A model generated the notes under the pieces. It worked only from the letters and a program-made list of their open reading frames with translations, had not been told where the DNA came from and did no database searches. The position numbers were made by a program, and so were the translations under genes. 63,185 nucleotides of DNA from Planctomycetia bacterium (GTDB lineage Bacteria; Planctomycetota; UBA8108; UBA1146): positions 1 through 63,185 of the forward strand of contig JAAXJX010000050.1 of NCBI GenBank assembly GCA_012269595.1, given 5' to 3'. Positions 54,660 to 63,185 of the stretch are shown piece after piece. How positions within the stretch are numbered: the stretch's first letter is position 1; the number at the start of each line of letters is the position of its first letter.

Positions 54660-55585
54660 AAATTCGATTGGGAACCCGTGCCAGTTTGCTCGCCAGAACC
54701 CAGTCAGGCTGGGTCGCTGATCAACTGCGAGCTTTCGAGCCGGGACTGGAGATCGAGGAAGTTCTGATCGAAACCGGGGGGGACCAGGATCAGGAAACTC
54801 CCCTTCATGAAGCAGGGGCACCGGGTGTGTTCACTGCGGAGGTGGAGAGAGCGTTGCTCGATGGTCGTGTGGATCTTGCGGTTCACTCACTCAAGGATCT
54901 GCCGATCCAGCAACCGGAAGGTCTGATTCTTGCTGCGATTCCTGAGAGGGAAGACCCCAGGGATGCGTGGATTTCAGCGGACCATGCCTCCCTTGTGGAT
55001 TTGCCAGAGGGCTCTGTGGTTGCGACAGGATCACTTCGCAGACGGAGCCAGATTCTGCATCGCCATCCACATTTGAAGGTGGAGGGGATTCGGGGAAATA
55101 TCGATACCCGCCTGGCCAAGTATCGTGAACAAGGTGCGGCAGGGTTGATTCTGGCTGCCTCAGGAATGAACCGGGTTTCAAGGCAGGGAGATTATCGTGC
55201 CCTGATTTCAGTGACGGAGATGACCCCTGCGCCGGGCCAGGGAGCCCTGGCAGTGGAAGTTCGTCAAGCGGATGAAGATCTGGTCCGCATCGTTTCAAAG
55301 TTGGATCACCGGGAAACCCGTGAGTGTGTGACAGCGGAGCGCGCTCTGTTGTCTGGCCTCGGAGGAGGCTGCCACCTGCCAGTGGGAGCGATCGCCGGAG
55401 TTTCCGGAGATCATCTGAGTTTGTGTGGTGTGCTTGGATCTCTCGATGGTGAGAAACTGGTGAGGTTGTCAGCAGAGGGGCCGAGGACCGATGCCATCGG
55501 GATTGGCACCGAATTGTCAGCGTTGATCCGGAGAACCGGAGGTGAGGAAATCCTCGCCAAACTGGATGCAGGATTGAATACGTGA
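54656..55585 (+). CDS. hemC: Porphobilinogen deaminase (hydroxymethylbilane synthase)
   Basis: 309 residues. It links four porphobilinogens into hydroxymethylbilane. C239 in GGGCHLPVGA attaches the dipyrromethane cofactor; K80-D81 in HSLKDLP gives the catalytic aspartate; TGSLRRRSQ and GNIDTRL bind substrate carboxylates. Overlaps hemA by 4 bases and hemD by 1 (TGATG). Confidence 0.97.
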   Translation: MKIRLGTRASLLARTQSGWVADQLRAFEPGLEIEEVLIETGGDQDQETPLHEAGAPGVFTAEVERALLDGRVDLAVHSLKDLPIQQPEGLILAAIPEREDPRDAWISADHASLVDLPEGSVVATGSLRRRSQILHRHPHLKVEGIRGNIDTRLAKYREQGAAGLILAASGMNRVSRQGDYRALISVTEMTPAPGQGALAVEVRQADEDLVRIVSKLDHRETRECVTAERALLSGLGGGCHLPVGAIAGVSGDHLSLCGVLGSLDGEKLVRLSAEGPRTDAIGIGTELSALIRRTGGEEILAKLDAGLNT

Positions 55586-56373
55586 TGGTTTCTTCAGAAC
55601 TTCAGGGGAGCTCCTGGATTCTTACCCGGCCGGCGGAGCGATCCGCACCCTGGGCAAACTTTCTGGAGAATCATGGAGCGCAAGTCCATTGTGACCCGGT
55701 ACTCCAATTGAGCCCGGTCAAGGGAGAGATCGACTGGGAGCCGGTCGGCTCCGCTTCCATGTGGGTCTTTTCCAGTGCGACCACCGTTCGGCATTTCTTT
55801 TCGCTGTTGCCCGACTCTTTGTCCTCCTCCTTGATCAAAGAAGAGAAACCGTTGTTTGCCGCTGTTGGCGACGCCACCGCTGAAGCGATCAGGGCCGCAG
55901 GCCAGTCGGTCACCTGTCAGGGGCCCGGGACAGGGGCGGATGATCTCGTTCGGATCATTCTCTCGGGACCGAAGGTGGACTCAGCGGTCCACGTGACCAG
56001 CGATGCCGGCTTGCCGGTGATTCAACAGGGCCTGTCTGACGGAGGCATCCCGTGTGAGCGGGTGGAGGTCAGTGAATCGACTCGGGTTCCCGATCTGGAT
56101 ATTTCCCGCTGGAAAAGCCTCCGCGAAAATTGGAGTGGGATTGTCTACAGCAGCCCAGCCACCGTGGAGGGGGTTTTGGCCCAATCCGGGCCTTTGGCCG
56201 ACTGGGTTCGGGCGATTCCCGGGATTGCAGTCGGGGTGAGAACCGCTGAGGCTATGCGGTCTGCCGGGATCCTGCAGCGACATGTCGCCGCCTCGGCGGA
56301 CCTCGAAGGGCTCTATGAGGTGTGCGTTTCAGCGATTTCTGCTGGTAACATGGGGCCCAACCTGAAAGATTGA
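55585..56373 (+). CDS. hemD: Uroporphyrinogen-III synthase
   Basis: 262 residues. Sequence conservation in this family is low; the call rests on the two-lobed pattern (SSWILTRPAERS...WVFSSATTVRHFF; VGDATAEAIRAAGQ; IVYSSPATVEGVL; GVRTAEAMRSAG) and its place between hemC and hemE. It closes hydroxymethylbilane with inversion of ring D. ATG at 55585 overlaps the hemC stop; a GTG lies one codon before. Confidence 0.9.
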   Translation: MVSSELQGSSWILTRPAERSAPWANFLENHGAQVHCDPVLQLSPVKGEIDWEPVGSASMWVFSSATTVRHFFSLLPDSLSSSLIKEEKPLFAAVGDATAEAIRAAGQSVTCQGPGTGADDLVRIILSGPKVDSAVHVTSDAGLPVIQQGLSDGGIPCERVEVSESTRVPDLDISRWKSLRENWSGIVYSSPATVEGVLAQSGPLADWVRAIPGIAVGVRTAEAMRSAGILQRHVAASADLEGLYEVCVSAISAGNMGPNLKD

Positions 56374-56418
56374 TGGGGCAGACCTCCCGCCGGGGGGGCT
56401 GGGGAAAGGGATAGACTC

Positions 56419-57456
56419 TTGGATCTTGAAAACTCACTTCTGATTCGCAAACTTCGCCGACAGCCCACCGAGAGAACTCCGGTCTGGTTCATGCGTCAGG
56501 CAGGAAGATACCTGCCCGGCTACCAGCGGATTCGCAAGGGGATGAATTTCCTCGATCTGTGCAAGGATCCTGATCTTGCCGCGGAAGTCACCGTCGAACC
56601 CCTGGAAGTTCTGAATGTGGATGCCGTGATCATCTTCAGCGACATTCTCGTGCCCCTGGAGGCAATGGGACTGGGCGTGGAATTTGGTGATCGTGGACCC
56701 TGCATGTCGGATCCTCTGAGCAGCCGTGCAGACATCGATGCTCTGCGAGTCCCGGATCCGGTAGCAGAAACCGGATTTGTGATGGACGTCATCCGAACCG
56801 TTCACCGCCATGTCAATGGGCGGGTTCCTGTCCTCGGCTTTGCGGGGGCTCCCTGGACCCTGACCTGTTATGCCCTTGAAGGGTCCCCCAGCAGAACTTT
56901 CGCCGCTGCCCAGAGGATGCTCTATGAATCTCCGGCGGATGTGCATGTCCTGATGGAAAAGATTGCCGATACGGTCACCGAATACCTCAAGGCTCAGATC
57001 GCCGCGGGGGCCAACGCCGTGCAGCTTTTCGATTCGTGGGGAGGAATGCTCTCCCACCAGGCCTTCGATGAGTTCTCTCTCCATTATTGCCGCAGAATCC
57101 TCGAAGGACTCGACGGTTGTGGTGTTCCGCGAATTCTCTTTATTCGCGGTGCTGGCAGCCACCTTGAAAAGATCGCCCGCATGGTCGATGAGGTCGGAGT
57201 CGAGGCTGTTGGCCTCGATGAAATGATTCCGCCGGAGCAGGCGATCCGGGTCTTTGGAGATCGTTGTGCCCTGCAGGGCAATCTCCCCCCGCAGGCCCTG
57301 TTTGCTCCCCAGGAGGATCTGCTCCAGAGAGTCCGCAACCTGCAAGAGGCGTTCAAGGATCATCCGGGGCACGTCTTCAATCTGGGGCATGGAATCCTGC
57401 CTCCGACTCCTGTGCCAAATGTGCAGGCGGTGGTTCGGGAGATCCGTGGGGAGTGA
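56419..57456 (+). CDS. hemE: Uroporphyrinogen decarboxylase
   Basis: 345 residues. It decarboxylates the four acetate side chains of uroporphyrinogen III. WFMRQAGRYLPGY carries R26 and R30 for substrate carboxylates; FSDILVP the central aspartate; GFAGAPWTLTCY and FDSWGGMLS are family segments. Start is TTG, with AAAGGGA about 6 bases upstream; no ATG fits the family N terminus. The 45-base gap after hemD is the largest in the operon. Overlaps hemG by 11 bases. Confidence 0.96.
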   Translation: MDLENSLLIRKLRRQPTERTPVWFMRQAGRYLPGYQRIRKGMNFLDLCKDPDLAAEVTVEPLEVLNVDAVIIFSDILVPLEAMGLGVEFGDRGPCMSDPLSSRADIDALRVPDPVAETGFVMDVIRTVHRHVNGRVPVLGFAGAPWTLTCYALEGSPSRTFAAAQRMLYESPADVHVLMEKIADTVTEYLKAQIAAGANAVQLFDSWGGMLSHQAFDEFSLHYCRRILEGLDGCGVPRILFIRGAGSHLEKIARMVDEVGVEAVGLDEMIPPEQAIRVFGDRCALQGNLPPQALFAPQEDLLQRVRNLQEAFKDHPGHVFNLGHGILPPTPVPNVQAVVREIRGE

Positions 57457-58813
57457 TCCCCGCCGACGGATTGCTGTCATCGGTGGGGGGATCGCAGGTC
57501 TCTCTGCTGCCTGGCGACTTCGGCAAGCCGGTGTTGAAGTGGTGCTCTTCGAGTCCTCTTCCAGGCCGGGAGGCTGGATTCGCACCACTGAGCGGGAGGG
57601 TTTTTTGCTCGAATGGGGCCCCCATTCGGTGCTCCCCTCCAGTCCCAGGCTGATCCAACTCGCTGAGGAAGCGGGAATCTCCGATTCATGGACGAGTGCT
57701 GCTGGAGCAGCCCGACGCAGATATGTCTATCGGGCCGGGAAGGCCCGGGCTCTTCCCGGTTCGCCTTTCGGGATTCCTTTTTCGACGGCTCTCAGCCCCC
57801 TCGGATGGTTGAGGGTTCTCAGCGAACCTTTCCGTTCCAATGGGGGATCAGAAGAGGAATCGGTGAAGGACTTTTTCCAAAGGAGGCTGGGGGCGGAAGC
57901 TGCCCGGATTCTCGCCGATGCCATGGTAGCGGGCATCAGTGGCGGAGTGCCGGAGGATCTGGAGATGGCCTCTTTCGCTCCGGCAGTTGCAGAGATGGAG
58001 CGCAAACACGGGAGCCTGTTCAAGGGTTTGATTTCGAGATCGAGGCCGAAAGGGGTTCCCTTCCGGGGCACCGGAACCCTGAAAAGCGGAATGCAGTCTC
58101 TTCCGGAAGCACTTGCCCGAGGGCTCGGAGAAGCCTACCAAGGAAGTAATACCGTCACCGAAATGTACCGGGAAAATCACCGCTGGAATTTGTCGGTGGA
58201 GGGGGCGTACAGCGGGGATACGGCTGGCTTTGATGGCGTAATCCTGGCGACCCCCTCAGCGGTCTCTGCAAAATTGGCCCGTCCTCATAATTTACGCCTC
58301 AGTGGCCTACTGGAATCAATTTCATACGCTTCCATGGTGCTCGTACAAATCGCATACGATGCCTCAAAGTGCCGTTTCAAGCCGGATGGCTTCGGTTTCC
58401 TCGTTCCCCGTCAGCAATCCCTGCAGATACTCGGAGCGATCTGGTCCTCTTCCATTTTCCCCTGGAGGGCTCCCTCCGGAAGGGATCTGGCGACCATATT
58501 CATGGGTGGAACCCGTGACCCCCTCCTGGGTGAGAGGTCCGATGAAGAGATCCTCGAAAGAGCGATTCCGGACATGCAACGGGTCCACGGTAGCGGGTTC
58601 GATGCTGATTGGTGTGAGGTCGGACGGGCCCCCGTGGCGATTCCCCAAGCTCGCAGAGGCCATGGTCGAAAAGTGTACGCCCTCCGCAACGAGTGCTCCC
58701 TCCTGGATGGCCTCGAGCTCGCAGGAGGCTATCTCGATGGCATCTCGCTGGAGAACTGTGCTCGATCGGGCCAGTGGGCTGCAGAGAGATTGCTTCAGGA
58801 AACCGGTTCCTGA
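57446..58813 (+). CDS. hemG: FAD-dependent protoporphyrinogen/coproporphyrinogen oxidase
   Basis: 455 residues, the HemY-type flavoprotein, not the short E. coli HemG. Rossmann FAD motif VIGGGIAGLSAAWRLRQAG at the N terminus with FESSSRPGGWIRT; the closing FAD motif is LAGGYLDGISLENCARSG. It oxidises porphyrinogen to porphyrin late in heme synthesis; whether it acts on the copro- or proto- form cannot be told. GTG start at 57446 with GGGAG upstream, inside the end of hemE. Last gene of the operon; hemH and hemB are not in this window. Confidence 0.92.
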   Translation: MGSDPRRRIAVIGGGIAGLSAAWRLRQAGVEVVLFESSSRPGGWIRTTEREGFLLEWGPHSVLPSSPRLIQLAEEAGISDSWTSAAGAARRRYVYRAGKARALPGSPFGIPFSTALSPLGWLRVLSEPFRSNGGSEEESVKDFFQRRLGAEAARILADAMVAGISGGVPEDLEMASFAPAVAEMERKHGSLFKGLISRSRPKGVPFRGTGTLKSGMQSLPEALARGLGEAYQGSNTVTEMYRENHRWNLSVEGAYSGDTAGFDGVILATPSAVSAKLARPHNLRLSGLLESISYASMVLVQIAYDASKCRFKPDGFGFLVPRQQSLQILGAIWSSSIFPWRAPSGRDLATIFMGGTRDPLLGERSDEEILERAIPDMQRVHGSGFDADWCEVGRAPVAIPQARRGHGRKVYALRNECSLLDGLELAGGYLDGISLENCARSGQWAAERLLQETGS

Positions 58814-59309
58814 GGATCACTGGGGGCGTTCCTTACCCCGTTCCGCCACAAAAGAAGTGAAAAGAACCGCCGGAATCACGGTGGTTTGAAATCACCGGTT
58901 TGAGTGGGGGCATGCAAGTCTTTTATGACAGGTGATGTTCGTCACTCGATAAAAAACCGGAAACGATTTCCGAATCCTGCCTCCCCCAAACAGCGTGCCC
59001 AAAAAAACTTTCAATAATCAGCCTTCAACGGATAACCACCCTAGGCAGATTGCCGCTCAGGGATAAATTAGAGCCACTCTTCCAAAAACAATTCGGCCGG
59101 GAATCCCATCCCTCAGGGCATGCAATCCATCCCTGGCTGTGGCATCAGCAACAGCCCCCTGTCACTTCGGTGACTCTGCATCTCCTGCTTTCTTGGAGTT
59201 TCGGCCGTCCCAGACAAGTCAAACCCTGTTGTTTACCGGATCGGGCTTTCCCCGGTCCTGAATACACCCTTTGCGACCTGCGTTTTGCAGGTTTATTGGA
59301 GGTCAACCC
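58814..59309 (+). other. Intergenic region and structured leader before the second HYR gene
   Basis: 496 bases without a credible gene. Its 3' part holds several hairpins: GGCTGT/ACAGCC (59135-59140, 59151-59156), GTCAC-TTCG-GTGAC (59161-59174, a UUCG tetraloop), ACCGG/CCGGT (59235-59239, 59252-59256), and ACCTGC/GCAGGT (59276-59281, 59287-59292) just before the TTGGAGG ribosome binding site. This suggests a long structured 5' untranslated region. No terminator for the heme operon was recognised near 58814. Confidence 0.5.
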
Positions 59310-62300
59310 ATGAAGACGTCTCCCCTCGCCTTCCTGGTGTTTGTGATTCACCTTGTTGCGGTCACCACTTTTGTGGGTGCCCAGTGCGACCCTGTTGTCG
59401 ACTGCAACGGGAATGGAGTCTTGGACAGTTGCGATATCGCTGATCACAACAGCGACGATTGCGACGGTGATGGCATTCCTGATGAGTGCCAGATCAGCTC
59501 TGACCCGAGCCTGGACTGCAACCAGGATCTGATCCTCGATGCTTGCGAGAGCAGCCTCGAGCAGATCCTGAATGGTTCCGGATCGGATTATGGCAAGGGC
59601 CTGGACATGACGTCCAACTGGCTCGCCATAGGAGCACCGAATCATTCGACCGGAGGAAACTCCGTCGGCGCTGTCCATCTTTACCGCAATATCGGTAGTA
59701 GCTGGGTTTCTGCAGGAATGCTGCAGGCACCATCTCTCTCTGATGGAGCAGAGTTCGGCTACAGCGTTGCGATCACGGATGACCTTCTCGTGGTTGGAGC
59801 GCCGGGGACCGACAGCATCAGCAACTCCGATGAGGGTGCCGCCTACATCTACCGCAGAAGTGGCCTGAACTGGATTCTTGAACAGGTTCTTGAGCCTGCA
59901 GGAAGCAACAGTGACGCCGAGTTTGGTATCTCCGTTGATGTCGACGGCGAGCGTGTGGCTGTCGGTGCATGGTACGCATTGACCACCAGTGATTCCGGCA
60001 GTGTCTACCTTTACAGCAATGATGGAAACGGTTGGAACCTCGACCAGTTGATCGAATCCCCCGATTCCAGTGGAGACAAGCACTTCGGAGCTTCTATTGA
60101 GCTTTCGGGCGATTTTGTTGCCGTTTCCGATCCGCGTGCGGATGCCGGGCCGGTCGATGACGCCGGTGCTGTCTACATCTACAGGGCATTCAATGCGAGC
60201 CTCTGGGCGTTTTCACAGAAGATCACCTCTTCTTCGCCTGTCGATGGAGGCAAGTTTGGTTACTCCATCGATTTGCAGGATGGCCAGCTTTTTGTGGGTG
60301 CTCCCAACAGTGGATCTGATGCCCGGGGAGAGGCGCATCTGTTCACTCTTGGCGGCAGCATCTTCAGTTTTGAGATTGCTTTCACCGGTCTTTCCTCCAA
60401 CTCAAACCTTGGACAGGACGTGGCAGTTGCCGACGGTGGCCTTGCTGCCGGTGCCTGGAAAGCCAATGGAAATCTGGGGCAAGTCCTCGTTTTCCAGAAA
60501 GACGCCAACGGAACTTACCAGTTTGAATCCTTTGATCCCCAGGGAGCACAGAGCGGAGACCGCTTTGGTGAGCGTGTTGCCGCGGGTGGACGTTGGATTG
60601 CCGGAGCCAGTTTGGTCGATTCATACGTGGCTCTCGATCGACTGATCGATCTGCCCGACTGTGATGAAAACGGTGTCGATGATCCCTGTGACATTTTCCT
60701 CGGAAATTCCCAGGACTGTAATCAGGACGGTAAACCTGACTCCTGCCAGATTGCTGATGGAGAAGTCTCCGATTGCAACCTGGACGGGATTCCCGATTCC
60801 TGCCAGTTGGATGACGGCTCTGAGCCCGACTGCAACCTCAACGGTGTGATCGACTCCTGCGATATCGACTTTGGAACCTCTGACGACTGTAACCACAACC
60901 AGATTCCCGACGATTGTGAATCTGACTGTAACCAGAACGACATCGAGGACAGTTGCGAAATCGCAGCAGGAACCGCTGCGGACTGCAACTCCAACGGACT
61001 TCTCGACGAGTGTGATTTGATTGCAGGAACCGATACGGACTGCAACAACAACTCGATTCTTGACGGTTGTGAAATTGCCGACGGCAATGCCACGGACTGT
61101 GATGAAAATGGAATTTTGGACGTTTGCGATATCCTGCTGGATTTCAACAACGACTGTAACTCCAACCAGATTCTCGACTCCTGCGAGATCGCCAACGGCA
61201 CGGCCTTTGACTGTAACAACAACAGCAAGCCGGATATCTGCGACGTTGCATTCGGTATTTCACCGGATTGTGACAATGACCTGATTCCCGACGAGTGCGA
61301 GTTGCAGGATGGCAGTGAGCCGGACTGTAACGGCAACAACATTCCCGACTCCTGCGATATTCTTGCGGGAATCGAGCAGGACTGCGAAGGAAACGGTATC
61401 CCGGACACCTGTGACGTTGCCAATGGTGCTCTGGACTGTAATGAAAACAATGTCCCCGACGTTTGCGAAGTGGATGTTGATACCCAGCTGCCGACCTTCG
61501 AAGGCCTGAGTGGTGACCTTTCCATCAGTGCTCTCGAGGGAAGCTGCGAAGCACCGGCAACATGGTCTGAGCCGACCGTCACGGATGATTGTGGCGTCGC
61601 TTCTGTTGTCAGCAGTCACACCTCCGGAGATTCTTTCCCGGTGGGTGACACTCTGGTGACCTACACGGCCACCGATGTCAGCGGCAACGTGAACACGGCC
61701 TCCTTCACGGTGACCATCACCGATGATCAGTTGCCTTCCATTGCCAACGGCCCCACGGACATCTCTGTCTCCAACGATGCCGGCACATGTCAGGCTGTGG
61801 TGAGCTGGGATGAGCCGAGCGCCGCAGACAACTGTGGAATCGCTGATCTTTCCAGCAACCATTCCGCCACCGATTCTTTCCCTGTGGGAACGACCACGGT
61901 GACCTACACCGCAACGGATGTGAATGGCAACCAGACGACCCATTCCTTCAACGTCACTGTTTCTGACGACGATCTTCCGGCGATCCACGGACTGCCCGGA
62001 CCCGTCTTTGTGAACAGTAACCCCGGGTTCTGTACCGCAGCAGTCAGCTGGCCGGCACCGACCTTCTCCGACAACTGTGACGATGTCACCGTCGATGTGA
62101 ATTATCAGTCCGGTTCCGCATTCACGGTGGGTGTCACCCTGGTGACCTACACTGTCACCGACGCGGCCGGAAACGTTGCCGAGGCCTCCTTCGAGTTGAC
62201 CGTTCTGGACAACGAACTGCCGACCATCACCAATGTTCCGGCAGACGTGGTCCTCAACAATGATGAAGACCTTTGTGGTGCTGCCTACGTCTGGGAAGAG

Positions 62301-63185
62301 CCGGCTCTTTCCGACAACTGCGGTGCACCTGCGCTGACCTCCAGCCTCCAGTCGGGACACGTCTTCCCCGTTGGAACGACCTTCGTCAGCCTGACCGTAG
62401 ACGACGGAAACTCCAACCTTGTGGAGACCGGATTCACCGTCACCGTTGTCGATAACACCTCTCCCCTGATCTCCAGAATGCCCGCTGATATCGTCATCGA
62501 GGCTGATCAGGGTGGCTGTGACACTCTCGTCGAGTGGGAAGAGCCAGAGGCTGCCGACAACTGCGGAGTTTCTACCCTCGTCGCCAACAATGTCCCGGGA
62601 GTCTACGCCGTCGGAACCACGGAAGTGGTCTACACGGCTCAGGATATTCACGGCAACATCACCCTTGAGTCTTTCACTGTGACAGTGGTCGACAGTCAGT
62701 CGCCGGAGCTTTCCGGTCTGCCCGTTGATCTTTCCACCGATAACCTTTTGGGTCTTTGTGGCGCAAACCTTGCCTGGCCTGAGCCGAGTGCCGCAGACAA
62801 CTGTGGCGTGGATAGCATCGAATCCACCCATTCCCCGGGTGACGAGTTCCCTGTGGGAATCACGACCGTCATTTACACGGTGACTGATATCAACGGTAAC
62901 GTGACCAATGAGTCGTTCCAGGTGACCATTCACGACGTGGACGCTCCTGAGATCGACAACATGCCCGCCGACATCACCACGACCAATGACGAAGGTGACT
63001 GTGGCGCACTGGTCAGCTGGGCTGAGCCGGTGGCATGGGACAACTGTGAAGTGATCGAACTCGTCTCGAGCCATGAGAATGGCGGATTCTTCCCGGTGGG
63101 CACCACTGAGGTGACCTACACCGCGAAAGATGACTCCGATCTGGAGTACAGCGAGTCCTTCCTGATCACCGTTTCCGACGACGAA
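59310..63185 (+). CDS. Large secreted HYR-domain protein (3' end outside window)
   Basis: 1292 residues are visible and the frame is open at the window edge. Signal peptide (LAFLVFVIHLVAVTTFVGAQ); three DCNGNGxxDSCD repeats; an FG-GAP/integrin-like propeller with repeated FGYSVAI..DLLVVGAPG units (about 90-440); a block of 15 DCNxNxIPDxC repeats of 15-20 residues (about 450-725); then seven HYR domains (about 730-1288) with the eighth just begun. It has the same architecture as the giant protein at 31477 but with many more calcium-type repeats. A dockerin-like tail probably lies beyond the window. TTGGAGG precedes the ATG. Probably a surface adhesin or matrix fibre. Confidence 0.9.
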   Translation, partial: MKTSPLAFLVFVIHLVAVTTFVGAQCDPVVDCNGNGVLDSCDIADHNSDDCDGDGIPDECQISSDPSLDCNQDLILDACESSLEQILNGSGSDYGKGLDMTSNWLAIGAPNHSTGGNSVGAVHLYRNIGSSWVSAGMLQAPSLSDGAEFGYSVAITDDLLVVGAPGTDSISNSDEGAAYIYRRSGLNWILEQVLEPAGSNSDAEFGISVDVDGERVAVGAWYALTTSDSGSVYLYSNDGNGWNLDQLIESPDSSGDKHFGASIELSGDFVAVSDPRADAGPVDDAGAVYIYRAFNASLWAFSQKITSSSPVDGGKFGYSIDLQDGQLFVGAPNSGSDARGEAHLFTLGGSIFSFEIAFTGLSSNSNLGQDVAVADGGLAAGAWKANGNLGQVLVFQKDANGTYQFESFDPQGAQSGDRFGERVAAGGRWIAGASLVDSYVALDRLIDLPDCDENGVDDPCDIFLGNSQDCNQDGKPDSCQIADGEVSDCNLDGIPDSCQLDDGSEPDCNLNGVIDSCDIDFGTSDDCNHNQIPDDCESDCNQNDIEDSCEIAAGTAADCNSNGLLDECDLIAGTDTDCNNNSILDGCEIADGNATDCDENGILDVCDILLDFNNDCNSNQILDSCEIANGTAFDCNNNSKPDICDVAFGISPDCDNDLIPDECELQDGSEPDCNGNNIPDSCDILAGIEQDCEGNGIPDTCDVANGALDCNENNVPDVCEVDVDTQLPTFEGLSGDLSISALEGSCEAPATWSEPTVTDDCGVASVVSSHTSGDSFPVGDTLVTYTATDVSGNVNTASFTVTITDDQLPSIANGPTDISVSNDAGTCQAVVSWDEPSAADNCGIADLSSNHSATDSFPVGTTTVTYTATDVNGNQTTHSFNVTVSDDDLPAIHGLPGPVFVNSNPGFCTAAVSWPAPTFSDNCDDVTVDVNYQSGSAFTVGVTLVTYTVTDAAGNVAEASFELTVLDNELPTITNVPADVVLNNDEDLCGAAYVWEEPALSDNCGAPALTSSLQSGHVFPVGTTFVSLTVDDGNSNLVETGFTVTVVDNTSPLISRMPADIVIEADQGGCDTLVEWEEPEAADNCGVSTLVANNVPGVYAVGTTEVVYTAQDIHGNITLESFTVTVVDSQSPELSGLPVDLSTDNLLGLCGANLAWPEPSAADNCGVDSIESTHSPGDEFPVGITTVIYTVTDINGNVTNESFQVTIHDVDAPEIDNMPADITTTNDEGDCGALVSWAEPVAWDNCEVIELVSSHENGGFFPVGTTEVTYTAKDDSDLEYSESFLITVSDDE

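Noticed and set aside
59145..60083. Minus-strand 312-codon frame over the second HYR gene
   Set aside because: Antisense shadow of a clear secreted protein with signal peptide and TTGGAGG.

Overview
The window reads as chromosomal DNA of a marine-type planctomycete (Planctomycetota, probably near the Poly30/Saltatorellus-like lineages). This is inferred from content: a PVC-type quinoprotein-like protein with HEAT repeats and a CxxCH heme site, a DUF6797/LamG secreted protein, a sulfatase, very large HYR-domain secreted proteins, and a recurring dockerin-like C-terminal module (RGDxNxDG...DxNDDG...LFxGGPAPxAPF...CG) typical of planctomycete exported proteins. No mobile elements, phage genes or CRISPR arrays were seen.

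Layout. 0-5.8 kb: EF-hand secreted protein, leuS, a ferritin-like protein and convergent fumC. 5.9-13.1 kb: DUF6797/LamG protein, a sulfatase-glycosylase pair, a fused arsenate reductase/free-methionine-sulfoxide-reductase-like enzyme followed by an S4 protein, and a CrcB-like channel. 13.3-18.4 kb: a tight five-gene run (MFS transporter, YkgJ-type cysteine cluster protein, COG2509 flavoprotein, iodotyrosine-deiodinase-like nitroreductase, SpoU rRNA methyltransferase). 18.4-26.2 kb: lipoprotein amidase, winged-helix protein behind a structured leader, rhodanese-MauE pair, TlpA-like thioredoxin, DUF1579-like protein and katG. 26.4-31.2 kb: SRPBCC protein, a thioredoxin-fold gene read through an in-frame TGA (a probable selenoprotein), an exported endonuclease/phosphatase-family protein, an acetolactate-decarboxylase-like lipoprotein and tRNA-Arg(CCT). 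31.5-43.8 kb: a 2309-residue HYR protein, the heme-binding PVC protein and a dockerin-type secreted protein. 43.9-52.5 kb: hemL, gamma-glutamyltransferase, BNR-repeat protein, msrP, HAD phosphatase, a small orphan and pckA. 52.5-58.8 kb: a translationally coupled heme operon (hemX-like, hemA, hemC, hemD, hemE, hemG). 58.8 kb to the end: a second HYR protein that runs off the window.

Themes. Two systems stand out. (1) The gene at 26896-27840 is split by TGA exactly where the first cysteine of a thioredoxin CGPC motif belongs, and a hairpin with a GGUGC loop sits 24 nt downstream: the layout of a bacterial selenocysteine gene. (2) The 328-residue protein at 11484-12470 joins a complete thioredoxin-coupled ArsC domain (C13, R19, C86, C93) to a GAF domain with the three cysteines of free methionine-R-sulfoxide reductase. 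With msrP, katG, the TlpA-like and rhodanese-MauE proteins, the window is rich in thiol/selenol redox repair. The heme operon would supply KatG and the c-type heme protein. hemB and hemH are not in the window, nor are the selenocysteine machinery genes.
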